Source: Thermodesulfovibrio thiophilus DSM 17215 (GTDB lineage: Bacteria > Nitrospirota > Thermodesulfovibrionia > Thermodesulfovibrionales > Thermodesulfovibrionaceae). Taken from it: DNA of 64,000 nt. This document shows, one piece after another, positions 17,526 through 28,585 of the stretch. Numbering within the stretch: the first letter of the stretch is position 1; every line of letters starts with the position of its first letter. The stretch is taken from NCBI RefSeq assembly GCF_000423865.1, contig NZ_AUIU01000012.1, positions 124,001-188,000 of the forward strand, in the 5' to 3' direction. The notes below the pieces were generated by a model. The model had not been told where the DNA came from. It worked only from the letters and a program-made list of their open reading frames with translations, and did not search any database. Position numbers and translations under genes: made by a program.

Positions 17526-18536
17526 TTAATTAACTTTAAGATTGAGTATTTGCACAATGTTTTTATAAAAAATTTGTTCTTTATCAGCATCAGATATTAA
17601 AGCAGAATTAATGGAACATATTGTTTCATTTGTGAAATTATAGCCACCATTTTCATCAAATGGCACATCTGTTCCAAAAAGCACATGATCTATACCAAAA
17701 AACATATAGGCATTTTGAATAAGCAGCGGTTCAAATCCTTGAGTTGCTGTATCTACATAAAAATTTTTAAAATGCTCAATAAAAGGCTCTGTTATCGTGG
17801 TAGTGCTCTTAAATGCTTCAAGGTTTTTGAAGAGTCTAAAGCCGGCATTAAGACGCTTTGAAAATAATCCGATTAGTGCGCCGTGATGGTGTATTATAAA
17901 TTTTATTCCTTTATATTTTTCAAATGCGCCAGAAAGTGTTAATCTTATCATAGCAGTACTTGAATCCATAAGCCATCCTATTGATTGCCAGATACCATAT
18001 TTTGACATGGATTCATTTATATAATCGCTGTAAGTTATTGGTCTTGAAGGATGAAGCCATACAGGAACATTATCTTGAACTGCCTTTTTAAAAAGACTAT
18101 CATATACAGAATCATCTATTGGTCTTACAGTCGGACCTACCACAAGGTAAATACCTTTGAATTTTAAGTTATATATAACTCTTTCATATTCAGCTAACAT
18201 TATATCTATATTGGTTGTAGGAATAACAGCTACAGGAATGAATTTATCAGAATATTTATTAACCAGATTTGCTAATTCATTGTTTAATATCTTAGCTGCT
18301 TCATGTGCTTTAACAGAATCCTCATAAACCTCTTTAACTGATTCAATCCATGGTAAAGGAATAATAACATGTTTATCAACCTGGTATTTTTCCATCAAAG
18401 CTAAACGACTATCAACATCAAGCATGGTTTTTAAATACCTGAATAGAGTTCCATAGCTAAATGGAGTTTTGGAATTGCGCTCTAAATATTTCAAGTAAGT
18501 TTCAAATGAAAAATGGGTATAACAATCAATTTTCAT
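17526..18536 (-). CDS. Amidohydrolase-2 family (ACMSD-like) TIM-barrel protein
   Basis: A 336-residue metal-dependent hydrolase/decarboxylase-type barrel. Visible motifs are VWLHPSRP (about residue 165), FIIHHHGALI (about 220) and FGTDVPFDENGGY near the C-terminus, the usual metal-site and catalytic aspartate positions of the family. The N-terminal HxH is incomplete: the protein reads IDCYTHF, with tyrosine in place of the first histidine. Homologues include decarboxylases that tolerate this, so activity is not excluded. It is monocistronic, with AAGGAT as Shine-Dalgarno and a strong promoter upstream. The substrate is unknown. Confidence 0.8.
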   Translation of the reverse strand: MKIDCYTHFSFETYLKYLERNSKTPFSYGTLFRYLKTMLDVDSRLALMEKYQVDKHVIIPLPWIESVKEVYEDSVKAHEAAKILNNELANLVNKYSDKFIPVAVIPTTNIDIMLAEYERVIYNLKFKGIYLVVGPTVRPIDDSVYDSLFKKAVQDNVPVWLHPSRPITYSDYINESMSKYGIWQSIGWLMDSSTAMIRLTLSGAFEKYKGIKFIIHHHGALIGLFSKRLNAGFRLFKNLEAFKSTTTITEPFIEHFKNFYVDTATQGFEPLLIQNAYMFFGIDHVLFGTDVPFDENGGYNFTNETICSINSALISDADKEQIFYKNIVQILNLKVN

Positions 18537-18553
18537 TTTATCCTTCTACTGAA

Positions 18554-18582
18554 ATTCTAAAACATAAAGAAAAGATTGTCAA
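18554..18582 (-). promoter_or_regulatory. Sigma-70-type promoter of the amidohydrolase (TTGACA-17-TAGAAT)
   Basis: On the minus strand a perfect TTGACA (18582-18577) is followed at 17 bp by TAGAAT (18559-18554), one mismatch from consensus. It lies 18 bp upstream of the ATG at 18536. Confidence 0.65.
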
Positions 18583-18661
18583 TATAGAAATAAGTTCATC
18601 TAAATTAAGGAAATAATGAGTTGATTCATCAAGATTTTTGATTGAATTAATAAATTAAACA

Positions 18662-19291
18662 CTAATAATTATAGTTAACTTTATTTATCTGCTCTCCGTA
18701 TAAAGCAGCTCCAAAAGCTCCAAGATATGGGCAAAAACTGTCGATTATAAGGTTTTTCCTCAGTCTGTTTTCTATAATTTTTTTTAGAAGACTGTTTGCA
18801 AAACATCCTCCAGCAAACACTATATCCTCTTCAACTGATATTTTATTTAGCATGCCTATAACTCTGTTTGCAATAGCCTTATTTATTGCAACAGCTATCT
18901 CTTCTCTTTTGAAACCACTCGCTATCATTGATACTACTTCAGATTCAGCAAATACAGTACACATACTGCTTATCTGTAGAGAACTGTTAAGGTCAAACTC
19001 TAAAGTATTAAACTCATCAATTGAATATTCAAGTGCCTGAGCCATTATTTCTAAAAATCTTCCTGTTCCAGCGGCACATCGGTCATTCATCTCAAATTTT
19101 TTTATTAGTCCATTTTCATCAATATTTATTACATTTGTATCCTGTCCTCCTATATCAAGTATTGTTCTACAGAAAGGAAAATAAGATTTACATCCCATTG
19201 CAAAGGCTTTAATCTCTGTTATAGTTGGTATGTTTTTGTCAAACCCTCCTCTTTTTGAAAAATTATAAAGAAAGGAATTTGCAAAATTCAA
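18662..19291 (-). pseudogene. N-terminally truncated BadF/BadG/HgdC-type dehydratase activator ATPase
   Basis: A 209-codon frame starting at TTG. It matches the central and C-terminal parts of 2-hydroxyacyl-CoA dehydratase activators and benzoyl-CoA reductase ATPase subunits: ILDIGGQDTNVI, NDRCAAGTGRFLE (whose cysteine ligates the bridging [4Fe-4S] cluster in HgdC), CTVFAESEVVS and VFAGGCFAN. Intact proteins are about 260 residues and begin with an ATP-binding GIDIGSTTT segment; that part, about 60-80 residues, is absent here. The sequence upstream to the in-frame stop near 19390 contains nothing similar. No dehydratase alpha/beta genes are adjacent. A decayed remnant is most likely; a free-standing truncated protein is the alternative. 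Confidence 0.65.
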
Positions 19292-19474
19292 ATAGATTAT
19301 ATTGATAAATATTTTTTGAAGTATCGAAAAATTCTATACTTATAATTTTTGAAAACTTTAAAATAGAAACATCTTAAGAGGTATAGCAGTTATAACACAT
19401 TATCTAAATTTTTACTATTAAGATTTGTTAAAAAAGAACAGTATTTTTTCTTTAGTTTTGAAGGAATCAGAAGA

Positions 19475-19547
<73 letters not shown>

Positions 19548-19555
19548 ACAACACT

Positions 19556-19585
19556 AGGATACAAAAAATCATGCTAACAGGTCAA
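19556..19585 (-). promoter_or_regulatory. Promoter of tRNA-Lys (TTGACC-18-TATCCT)
   Basis: Minus-strand TTGACC (19585-19580) and TATCCT (19561-19556) with 18-bp spacing. The predicted start is only a few bases upstream of the mature tRNA 5' end at 19547. Confidence 0.5.
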
Positions 19586-19629
19586 ATATCCGAAATTCTT
19601 AGATTAAAATGAAAACTTTCTAAATCATA

Positions 19630-19638
19630 TGCTATAAT
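19630..19638 (+). promoter_or_regulatory. Extended -10 (TGCTATAAT) of the ilvC operon
   Basis: A perfect TGnTATAAT with no good -35. The start site would be near 19645, giving a leader of about 29 nt that holds AGGAGG at 19661-19666, 7 nt before the ilvC ATG. Confidence 0.6.
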
Positions 19639-19658
19639 TATTGTTGAATTTTATATAA

Positions 19659-21303
<1,645 letters not shown>

Positions 21304-21307
<4 letters not shown>

Positions 21308-22131
21308 TACAATCAAGAAAAAAGAAAAAATTCCGGGACACTGATATAAAACCTGCAAAAGGGGTTTATATTCTTCCTAATGCTCTAACTCTTTGTGGAA
21401 TGTTTCTTGGTTTTTATGCAATTATTGCTGCGATAAATGGTAACTTGATTCATTCTGCATGGGCTATTGTTCTTGCAAATATTTTTGATGGTCTTGATGG
21501 CTGGGTGGCAAGATTGACAAGAACTGCTACAAGATTCGGTGGAGAACTCGACTCCCTCTCAGATATTGTGGCATTTGGCATAGCACCATCGATTCTTATT
21601 TATAAATGGGGTTTGTATGATTTTGGAAGGATTGGCTTTGCTATTGCTTTTCTTTTTGCAGCCTGTGGTGCATTAAGACTTGCAAGATTTAATATTCAGA
21701 CAGGAACTATAAAATCTTTTAAAGGCTTACCTATTCCTGGGGCTGCAACAATGATTGCTGCCACAGTGATTTTCTGTCATGAAATCTTGAATATTGCTCC
21801 TGAAAAAAATCTATTTTTTCCTGTTATAACACTTATATTATCTTTTATGATGGTCAGTAATATTAAATTTCATGGACTTAAAGAAGTTGATTTCAAAGAG
21901 AAAAAACCTTTCTGGCTACTTATTTTTTTCATTCTCTTACTTTTCTTAATAATAATTCATCCACATATTGCAGTATTTATACTTGCCTGTATTTACGTTT
22001 TATCAGGTATAATTGAAACTGTTATAATCTTTATTAAAAAAAGAAAAAAACTGGCAAAAAAATTATCTGAAGGTGAGAACCAGAAGACATTAAACACAGA
22101 GGTGTACGATGAAAAGAATAAAAATATTTGA
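21304..22131 (+). CDS. pssA: CDP-diacylglycerol-serine O-phosphatidyltransferase PssA
   Basis: A 275-residue CDP-alcohol phosphatidyltransferase with six to eight hydrophobic segments. The active-site signature is present as [26 protein letters not shown] (D-x2-DG-x2-AR-x8-G-x3-D-x3-D; about residues 60-86). It makes phosphatidylserine from CDP-diacylglycerol and serine, and psd immediately upstream decarboxylates the product, so this pair makes phosphatidylethanolamine. The charged C-terminal tail (about 240-275) overlaps the leuA start by 23 nt. Confidence 0.95.
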
Positions 22132-23623
22132 TACTACATTGAGAGATGGAGAACAATCTCCCGGTGCCTCAATGAACGTTGATGAAAAAATTCAAGTTGC
22201 AAAACAACTTAAAAAACTGGGTGTTGACATAGTAGAAGCAGGTTTTCCAATTGCATCTCCTGGAGATTTTGAAGCAGTTAACAGAATATCCAGAGAAGTT
22301 AAAGGTATCGTTGTTGCTGGGTTATGCAGAACCCGTGATCAAGACATTGAACGAGCTGCTGAGGCATTAAAACCAGCTGAACAAAAAAGAATACATACAT
22401 TCATTGCCACATCTGATATTCACCTGAAATACAAACTTCGTATGGATAAACAACAGGTTATTGAAGCTTCAGTCAGAGCTGTTAAAAAAGCCAGGCAGTA
22501 TACAGATGATGTTGAATTTTCAGCAGAAGATGCCACACGAACAGACTGGGATTATCTGTGTAAAATTACAGAAGAGGTAATAAAAGCAGGTGCTACCACA
22601 GTAAACATACCTGATACAGTTGGCTATACAGTTCCTCAAGAGTATGCTGAATTAATTGAATACCTTATAAATAAAGTTCCGAACATAGACAAAGCAATTA
22701 TAAGTGTTCACTGCCACAATGATTTAGGCCTTGCCGTAGCAAACTCTCTTACAGCAATACTTAAAGGAGCTGGACAGGTTGAATGTACAATCAATGGAAT
22801 TGGTGAAAGAGCCGGAAACGCAGCACTCGAAGAAATTGTGATGGCATTAAAAGTAAGAAATGATTTTTTCAAAACAGATACTAATATTGTAACACAGGAA
22901 ATTTACCGGACAAGCAGACTTATCAGCAAAATAACTGGCATGGTTATTCAACCCAATAAAGCAATTGTCGGAGCAAATGCTTTTGCTCATGAGGCAGGCA
23001 TTCATCAGGATGGAGTTCTTAAAGAAAGAACAACTTATGAAATAATGAAACCAGAGGACATAGGAATTCCAAGTTCCAAAATAGTTCTTGGCAAACACTC
23101 TGGAAGACATGCATTCAAGAAGAGACTTGAAGAACTTGGCTTCAGCTTAACAGATGAAGAGATAAATCGTGCATTTGAAAGATTTAAAAAACTTGCAGAT
23201 CAGAAGAAATATATATTCAATGAAGATCTTGAAGCACTTGTTTCAGATGAGTTTTTAAGAACTGCTGAAGTCTATCAGCTTGCAAACCTTGAAATAAGTG
23301 GCGGAATGAATAAAAAGCCTACTGCTACGGTTAAAATAAAAATTAATGATATGGAAAAAGAAATTACTGTTTCCGGTGACGGACCAGTAGATTCTGTGTA
23401 TAAGGCAATTACAGAGCTTACAAACTCAAAGGCAGAATTAAAAAAATTTGAAATTAAGGCAATAACAGGTGGAACAGACGCTCTTGGAGAAGTAACTGTT
23501 ATACTTGAAGAAGCCGGACATGCTGTAAGAGGACATGGTTCTGATATTGATATAATAGTTGCTTCTGCAAAAGCTTACATAAATGCATTAAATAAGCTTG
23601 CCTTAAAAAATTTGAAGGCTTAA
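22109..23623 (+). CDS. leuA: 2-isopropylmalate synthase LeuA
   Basis: A 504-residue enzyme of the long LeuA class, catalysing the first committed step of leucine synthesis from 2-ketoisovalerate and acetyl-CoA. The N-terminal TIM barrel has [31 protein letters not shown] (metal-binding HxH) and [23 protein letters not shown] and the C-terminal LeuA dimer (regulatory) domain with GGTDALGEV follow, implying leucine feedback. It starts within the pssA tail and its 3' end overlaps the convergent DUF815 gene by 21 bp. Citramalate synthase is a weaker alternative; the ilvC operon favours LeuA. Confidence 0.95.
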   Translation: MKRIKIFDTTLRDGEQSPGASMNVDEKIQVAKQLKKLGVDIVEAGFPIASPGDFEAVNRISREVKGIVVAGLCRTRDQDIERAAEALKPAEQKRIHTFIATSDIHLKYKLRMDKQQVIEASVRAVKKARQYTDDVEFSAEDATRTDWDYLCKITEEVIKAGATTVNIPDTVGYTVPQEYAELIEYLINKVPNIDKAIISVHCHNDLGLAVANSLTAILKGAGQVECTINGIGERAGNAALEEIVMALKVRNDFFKTDTNIVTQEIYRTSRLISKITGMVIQPNKAIVGANAFAHEAGIHQDGVLKERTTYEIMKPEDIGIPSSKIVLGKHSGRHAFKKRLEELGFSLTDEEINRAFERFKKLADQKKYIFNEDLEALVSDEFLRTAEVYQLANLEISGGMNKKPTATVKIKINDMEKEITVSGDGPVDSVYKAITELTNSKAELKKFEIKAITGGTDALGEVTVILEEAGHAVRGHGSDIDIIVASAKAYINALNKLALKNLKA

Positions 23624-24340
23624 TACAAACTGATAGGCTGACCTGCCTGAAGTACCATGCACAAGAGCCCATTCATGGGCTCTTGTGATTAATTCCTCAT
23701 CAGATAAAATTAACTCAGCTTTTTTGGCATAATGTTTTACAACATTAAGATACTGTTCTTCTGAAAATCTGTAAAAACCTATTCTCAATCCAAATCTTTC
23801 AATCAAAGAAGCACGTTCCTGAATGCTGTCCTCAGGGAAGAGTTCATCATCAGTATTTGATATGGATGGCATAAGATGTCTTCTATTAGAAGTGGCATAT
23901 ATAACTGAATTTTCAGGAATCTCTTCAATACCACCATCCATAACAATCTTTAAATCTCTAAACTCCTGTTCATCTTCATTAAAAGATAGGTCATCTATAA
24001 AAATAATAAATCTAAAATTTTCATATTCATAAATAAGATCATAAAGATAAGGGATTGTTAGAATATCAGACTTTAAAACCTGAATCATACGTAAAGGAGA
24101 ATCTTTAAAATAAGTTAAAAGCGCTCGTATAAGAGTTGTTTTACCTGTTCCCCTTTCACCCCATAAAAGGACATTGTTAACCTCCTTTCCTTCAATAAAG
24201 GCTTTAGTATTTGAAAGCAACAATTCTTTTTGCCTTTCAATACCTAGAAGTTCGTTAATATCATATACGGGCAGTCTATTAACAATCTTTAATTTTTTCT
24301 CTTTACCGTTCCATACAAAGGCTTGATTTTGCTCAAACAT
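23603..24340 (-). CDS. DUF815-family AAA+ ATPase
   Basis: A 245-residue protein from the ATG at 24340. Walker A is [17 protein letters not shown] (about residue 60), Walker B is [10 protein letters not shown] (about 110), and [14 protein letters not shown] is the sensor-1 region; [14 protein letters not shown] closes the lid domain. DUF815 proteins are widespread stand-alone ATPases without an agreed function. The TTG two codons upstream lies inside the promoter spacer and is rejected. The ATG is 8 nt downstream of an extended -10 and has no Shine-Dalgarno, so a leaderless message is predicted. It overlaps leuA tail-to-tail. Confidence 0.88.
   Translation of the reverse strand: MFEQNQAFVWNGKEKKLKIVNRLPVYDINELLGIERQKELLLSNTKAFIEGKEVNNVLLWGERGTGKTTLIRALLTYFKDSPLRMIQVLKSDILTIPYLYDLIYEYENFRFIIFIDDLSFNEDEQEFRDLKIVMDGGIEEIPENSVIYATSNRRHLMPSISNTDDELFPEDSIQERASLIERFGLRIGFYRFSEEQYLNVVKHYAKKAELILSDEELITRAHEWALVHGTSGRSAYQFVLSLQIF
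23661..23686. repeat. Perfect 10-bp inverted repeat with 6-nt loop
   Basis: ACAAGAGCCC, a 6-nt loop, then GGGCTCTTGT. It lies just past the leuA stop and inside the DUF815 coding region (residues [10 protein letters not shown] region near the C-terminus). It could end leuA transcription, although no T-tract follows on the plus strand. Confidence 0.5.
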
Positions 24341-24348
24341 AGTCAATT

Positions 24349-24357
24349 ATTATAACA
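24349..24357 (-). promoter_or_regulatory. Extended -10 (TGTTATAAT) of the DUF815 gene
   Basis: On the minus strand TGT-TATAAT is followed by 8 nt and then the ATG at 24340. This is one of five extended -10 elements in the window placed so that the transcript would begin at the start codon. Confidence 0.6.
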
Positions 24358-24433
24358 TACAATATTTGGCTTTCATTAATAGAAGTTATCTCATAGTTTT
24401 AAATTTTCTTAAAAATATAAATTAAACCTTATA

Positions 24434-26887
24434 TCATACCTTAAACCACTCTGACATAGAATGCAATTCTGTAGCTAATTTTGATAAGTTTTCTGCTGCG
24501 CGTTTTATTTCACCAATTGAGTTACTTAGTTCTTTTGTTATTATTGAAATATTCTCCATGTTATGGGAAACCTCCTCAGATGCAGATGACTGTTCTTCTG
24601 TTGCCACTGCAATTCTCTGTACCATATCAGCAACACCTTCTACATACGATACGATTTCGTCTATGGCTTTCAATGTGTTCTCTACGTGTGCAAGCACTTT
24701 CCCTACAGATTCTCTCTCTTCCTTCATAAAGCCAACGGAATCTGAAATCTCGCTTTGCATTGTCTTGACTGTATTTGCTATGTTTTCTGTGGCTACTGTT
24801 GTCCTTTCTGCAAGTTGCCTAACATTGTCTGCCACCACAGCAAAACCCTTTCCCTGCTCCCCTGCACGAGCTGCTTCAATTGCCGCATTCAGTGCAAGAA
24901 GGTTTGTCTGGTCTGCTATTTCTTTTATCAAAGTTATTATTTCGTTTATCTCTTCTGATTTATGTCCAAGGGATTCAATTTTTGCAGCGGATTCTTTAAC
25001 TTGATCAGCAAATTTTTGTAGTTCTTCCATGGTTATATGCATTGCATTTTTACCTTGCAACGCTATCTGCTTCATCTTCTGTGCAGCCTCTGCAGTATGC
25101 GAAGCATTTTTTGCTACATCAAGTGTTGTCTGAGCCATCTCTGTCATTGCAGTAGCTGATTGTTCTATTTGGACATGCACGTCATTAGAATTTTTTTCAA
25201 GTGAGGTGGAAGTTGCCGATAATTCTTCTGAACTACTTGCAAGAGTTCCTGTAAACATCTTCATTTTTCCAACTATTTCCCTCAGATTCTCTATCATCTT
25301 ACACATTGATTTGTGCACTAACCCAATTTCATCTTGTGCGTATTCTGTCTTTGCACATGTAAGATCACCCTGTGCTATCTGGTCAGCACCCCATATGAGT
25401 TCACTCAAAGGTTTTGAAACAGAACGATAAATCCATGAACCAAATGCTATGCCTAGAATAATAGCTCCTATTCCTATGGCTGTAATAAGTATTGTGCTAA
25501 ATTGCACCATCTTATTTACTGTTCCAATAGCTTTTTCCTGTTCGCCTTGTGCGGTTGTAACTGTTTGCTTACTTTTTTGGGCTTGATTCATAACTATTTC
25601 TCTTAATCTTTCCGATGCCTGTTTTGCTTTTTCTTGCATCAAAATCTGATGGCGTATTTTGGATATAATACCATCCTTTGCTAATAATGCTTCTTTAATT
25701 GAAGTAAGAGCAATTTTTACATTTCGGAGCATTGAAAGTTCTTCTTTGGCCTCGAGTTTTGTAAGGGCCTTTTCAAGGCTTTTTTGTACAGAATCTATTT
25801 TTTCGTATATTGTTCTTATCTCTACCTCCACGCTATCAATATCTTTTGCTGATGTTAGGGTAAAAAGTCTTGTTGATAGCCCTTCTATGGATAGACCGAG
25901 AGATACAAGTTCTGAATTCGCTATCAGTACATTGTTTGCTATATTTGCTTGAGTAAAGACTTTATTCTGATTTTCTGTCTCTGATCTGTATTTCTCTTTG
26001 GCAGAAGTAATATCACGATCTATTGTTGATATTACGAATGCAAGTTTTCCTGCTATTTCTTTATTTATTATATCGAATCGTTTTTTCTGTTCACCATTGC
26101 CCTGTCCAATAATAGCTACCTGAATTTTTACAAGTTCTTCTACTTTATCTTCTATGGTTTTAATTTCCGAATGAAGGTTCTTTGATGCTTGGATGTAGTC
26201 ATTCTGAAGTGCTTTATTGATAACTGCCCCAACTTTGTCCTTTGCTATTGCCAGTGCGTTTTTATCTTGAGCTTTCTGTATTTCAAAAACTGCAATTTGG
26301 ATGTCTTTAAGCATTGTTTTCAACAGTTCTACTTCTCTAAGGTGAGATAATATACCTTTTGTGTCTTCAAGAGATGTCATAAAATGTGCCGACCGATTGA
26401 GTTGGAGAGCTTTTATCTTTGCATCCATATTTTTCAATCTATTTGAAGCTTCTTTAAGTTTCTGTATAATTGTTCTGTTTGCTATTCTGGCTTCTTCTTC
26501 AGCCTTGAGCCTATTTTCGGTAATATCAAAAATTTCGTTTGCTACAAGACTTAATTCATTATAAGTCTCCATTTTTATTCCGCCATATAGAGATTCAAGT
26601 GCATTTTGTGTATTTTTTACCTCCGACAGAGACTTCTCTGCCTCAGAGCGGTATATTTTATATTCATCCATGTTTCTTGATACACTAACTTTTACAAGGT
26701 CTGCAGTAGCACCATGTATTGCTCTCTGAAATTCAACTGTCCTCATCTGAAATGGGGTGCTCCTCTCCGTGAGATAAAACAGTTTACTCTTAACAAAGCC
26801 CATACCTATGATGCTTGTAGCTGCAACTACACCAACTATTATAATAACTATGATTACATTCAGTGTAAGTTTTGTTTTGATTGTCAT
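24434..26887 (-). CDS. Methyl-accepting chemotaxis protein with large periplasmic helical domain
   Basis: An 817-residue chemoreceptor. One membrane helix near residues 8-32, an all-helical periplasmic domain of about 430 residues, a second helix near 467-490, a HAMP domain ([19 protein letters not shown]), then the signalling hairpin with [33 protein letters not shown]. The sensor region is much longer than a four-helix-bundle Tar-type domain and looks like tandem or extended helical-bundle modules. It is the last gene of the Mo-reductase locus, 57 nt after the rhodanese gene, so sensing the respiratory substrate or a binding-protein complex is plausible. No other che genes are in the window. 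No pentapeptide CheR tether is visible at the C-terminus. Confidence 0.93.
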   Translation of the reverse strand: MTIKTKLTLNVIIVIIIVGVVAATSIIGMGFVKSKLFYLTERSTPFQMRTVEFQRAIHGATADLVKVSVSRNMDEYKIYRSEAEKSLSEVKNTQNALESLYGGIKMETYNELSLVANEIFDITENRLKAEEEARIANRTIIQKLKEASNRLKNMDAKIKALQLNRSAHFMTSLEDTKGILSHLREVELLKTMLKDIQIAVFEIQKAQDKNALAIAKDKVGAVINKALQNDYIQASKNLHSEIKTIEDKVEELVKIQVAIIGQGNGEQKKRFDIINKEIAGKLAFVISTIDRDITSAKEKYRSETENQNKVFTQANIANNVLIANSELVSLGLSIEGLSTRLFTLTSAKDIDSVEVEIRTIYEKIDSVQKSLEKALTKLEAKEELSMLRNVKIALTSIKEALLAKDGIISKIRHQILMQEKAKQASERLREIVMNQAQKSKQTVTTAQGEQEKAIGTVNKMVQFSTILITAIGIGAIILGIAFGSWIYRSVSKPLSELIWGADQIAQGDLTCAKTEYAQDEIGLVHKSMCKMIENLREIVGKMKMFTGTLASSSEELSATSTSLEKNSNDVHVQIEQSATAMTEMAQTTLDVAKNASHTAEAAQKMKQIALQGKNAMHITMEELQKFADQVKESAAKIESLGHKSEEINEIITLIKEIADQTNLLALNAAIEAARAGEQGKGFAVVADNVRQLAERTTVATENIANTVKTMQSEISDSVGFMKEERESVGKVLAHVENTLKAIDEIVSYVEGVADMVQRIAVATEEQSSASEEVSHNMENISIITKELSNSIGEIKRAAENLSKLATELHSMSEWFKV

Positions 26888-26905
26888 AATTTTCCTTTTT
26901 TAAGT

Positions 26906-26933
26906 AGTGGCAGAGTAGTCAAACCCTGCCACT
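26906..26933. repeat. Inverted repeat between rhodanese and chemoreceptor genes
   Basis: AGTGGCAG and CTGCCACT form a perfect 8-bp stem with a 12-nt loop in the 57-nt gap. On the minus strand no T-tract follows, so it is more likely a processing or partial-attenuation site than a full terminator. Confidence 0.4.
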
Positions 26934-26944
26934 CTATTTTTCCC

Positions 26945-27424
26945 TTACTCTGTAGGATAACCTCTCTTTTTCCAGTCGGGAAGCCCATCTCTGTACCAGT
27001 AAACCTTATAACCGAGAGAGTGCAACATTACAGCAACAGATGGTGAACGCCAGCATTTAATTCCATTACAGTACACAATATACTCTTTGTTTTTATCGAG
27101 TTTGTCTGCCATAGAAGGCCCTTGTTTAATTAAATCATCACAGAAAAACCATGTTGCACCAGGAATCCTTTCTGTATCATACTGTACTTTAATACGATTA
27201 TCCAAAAAAACAGCCTTTTTCGACTTCCATAATTCGTATGCCTTATCGCCACTAATATTGGGTATCCCTTCAATTGATGCAGGCATCTCTTTCTGTGCCT
27301 TCTCGAGCTCATGAATTTCATTTACCTTGTTCATTACTGCGTCAGGCCATGCAGCAGCGAAAGCAATACCAATTGCAACAAATATTACTACTAACATCAG
27401 CCCTAAACATTTTCTTCTGTTCAT
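26945..27424 (-). CDS. Exported rhodanese-domain sulfurtransferase
   Basis: A 159-residue protein. Residues 1-24 form a signal peptide, so it is periplasmic. The single rhodanese domain has AVFLDNR (entry to the domain), IPGATWF, the active-site loop YCNGIKCWRS and the C-terminal GYKVYWYRDGLPDWKKRGYP. The first loop cysteine aligns with the sulfur-carrying residue; a second cysteine five residues later is unusual. Rhodaneses bind and pass sulfane sulfur, and periplasmic ones deliver polysulfide sulfur in Wolinella-type respiration (Sud is the known example). Placement in an operon with a Psr/Phs-type reductase supports such a role here. Confidence 0.88.
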   Translation of the reverse strand: MNRRKCLGLMLVVIFVAIGIAFAAAWPDAVMNKVNEIHELEKAQKEMPASIEGIPNISGDKAYELWKSKKAVFLDNRIKVQYDTERIPGATWFFCDDLIKQGPSMADKLDKNKEYIVYCNGIKCWRSPSVAVMLHSLGYKVYWYRDGLPDWKKRGYPTE

Positions 27425-27476
27425 TTTACCTCTCCTCCTTAAATTATAATTAATTCACCAACGGTGAATTGTCGCC

Positions 27477-28313
27477 CTATTGTTGTGAAATATATTTCTG
27501 CCCTTCTCCTTTAATAAAATCAATTAATTTCTGGACATTAACAGTTGGATTGCCTTTTGTGAGTAACAGTATCGGCATCACTACCTCAGGTACTTCAAGA
27601 GCCTTTATCTCTTCTTCCATCCACGTTAGATCGCAAACCGAACATTTCTCTTCATGTGTTCCAGAATATACTGATGTGTCATTAACAATCGCTACAGATC
27701 CTATTCCTACTGCTTCAGGATGCGCAGCAACCTTCTGCTTTACGTCTTCTATTGTTAATGCTTCAAGGATATCCCTCCTAGGAGATTCACAATCTAAAAT
27801 ATTTTTTATAAATAAGCTGTTGATTTCAGATGTAAGTGTGCTCCAGACAACTACAACAGGCAGATTTTTACCACCCACATCCTTCCAGTTAGTTATATTA
27901 CCAGTAAATATTCTTTTTAGCTGTTCTTTTGAAAGTTTTGAAACCGGATTCTCTTTATGGACAAAAATAGCGATTTTAGCTTTCCCTATCACTACATGTT
28001 GTAGTGATGTCAAGTCTTTAATCTTCGTTTTTTCCTTTTTCATAGAATCCATCCAATCATTGCAACTAAAACCTATCGTTACAGCATCTACAGCACCATT
28101 TTCAAGATCCTCCAATGCAAGCTTGGGATCAGTAAAAGCAATCTGCAGTTTTATTCCTGACTCTCTTTCAAAATGTTTTTTTATTGGCTTCAGAATATTT
28201 TCAGCCGACACTGCACTTGCTTTTATTCTGATTTCATCCGCATAAGTACCAACACTTAATGATAAAAGAAAAATTATTACAGCTGTTACTAATAACAATT
28301 CATATTTTTTCAT
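27477..28313 (-). CDS. PstS-like periplasmic substrate-binding protein
   Basis: A 278-residue protein with a signal peptide (residues 1-25, cut near TYA). The PstS/PBP-like-2 fold is indicated by FERESGIKLQIAF, GAVDAVTIGFS and SKEQLKRIFTGNITNWKDVGG, typical of phosphate-type binding proteins. No ABC permease or ATPase genes are nearby, so transport is unlikely to be its job. A CSVCD motif near residue 225 is unusual and could bind metal or sulfur. Orphan binding proteins next to oxyanion enzymes (for example AioX) act as sensors; sitting between the reductase and a chemoreceptor suggests the same. It has its own possible -10 (TATAAT, minus strand 28342-28337). Confidence 0.82.
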   Translation of the reverse strand: MKKYELLLVTAVIIFLLSLSVGTYADEIRIKASAVSAENILKPIKKHFERESGIKLQIAFTDPKLALEDLENGAVDAVTIGFSCNDWMDSMKKEKTKIKDLTSLQHVVIGKAKIAIFVHKENPVSKLSKEQLKRIFTGNITNWKDVGGKNLPVVVVWSTLTSEINSLFIKNILDCESPRRDILEALTIEDVKQKVAAHPEAVGIGSVAIVNDTSVYSGTHEEKCSVCDLTWMEEEIKALEVPEVVMPILLLTKGNPTVNVQKLIDFIKGEGQKYISQQ

Positions 28314-28585
28314 ATTTCTACCATCCTATTAATTTAATTATAGCCCTGACAATTAAAAATTTTTATTAATATTTTATTAATTATATATATTTTATTAATT
28401 ATATAACCTGCTCATTATAATTTTTCCACCTTATAATAATATATATTTTAAAAGAGCATATTTATTAAATTGAATATAATTTTAAATTAAAATTGTCAAC
28501 TCCTCGAAATTCTTTAAAAAATCTTTCTGAAAAAATACTGTTTACACCCATTAGGCTCTATAAAAATTATAATATCTGAACATTA
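28314..28585. other. 272-bp AT-rich gap between torD and the binding-protein gene
   Basis: No gene is visible. It contains a minus-strand TATAAT (28342-28337) and, at about 28370-28404, TTTTATTAAT repeated three times within near-pure A/T sequence. The gap suggests that the binding protein, rhodanese and chemoreceptor can be transcribed separately from the reductase genes. Confidence 0.5.

Noticed and set aside
19292-19474. Upstream extension of the truncated activator to recover the ATP-binding N-terminus
   Set aside because: The frame stays open for some 30 codons but reads as AT-rich noise with no GIDIGS-like motif before a stop.
27469-28245. 258-codon open frame on the plus strand opposite the binding-protein gene
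   Set aside because: It is the antisense of a well-supported PstS-like gene, has no Shine-Dalgarno, and its composition (many S, F and I) is that expected of a shadow frame.
28360-28410. Repeated TTTTATTAAT motif as a CRISPR or iteron array
   Set aside because: Repeats are short, irregular and almost pure A/T; no spacers or cas genes.
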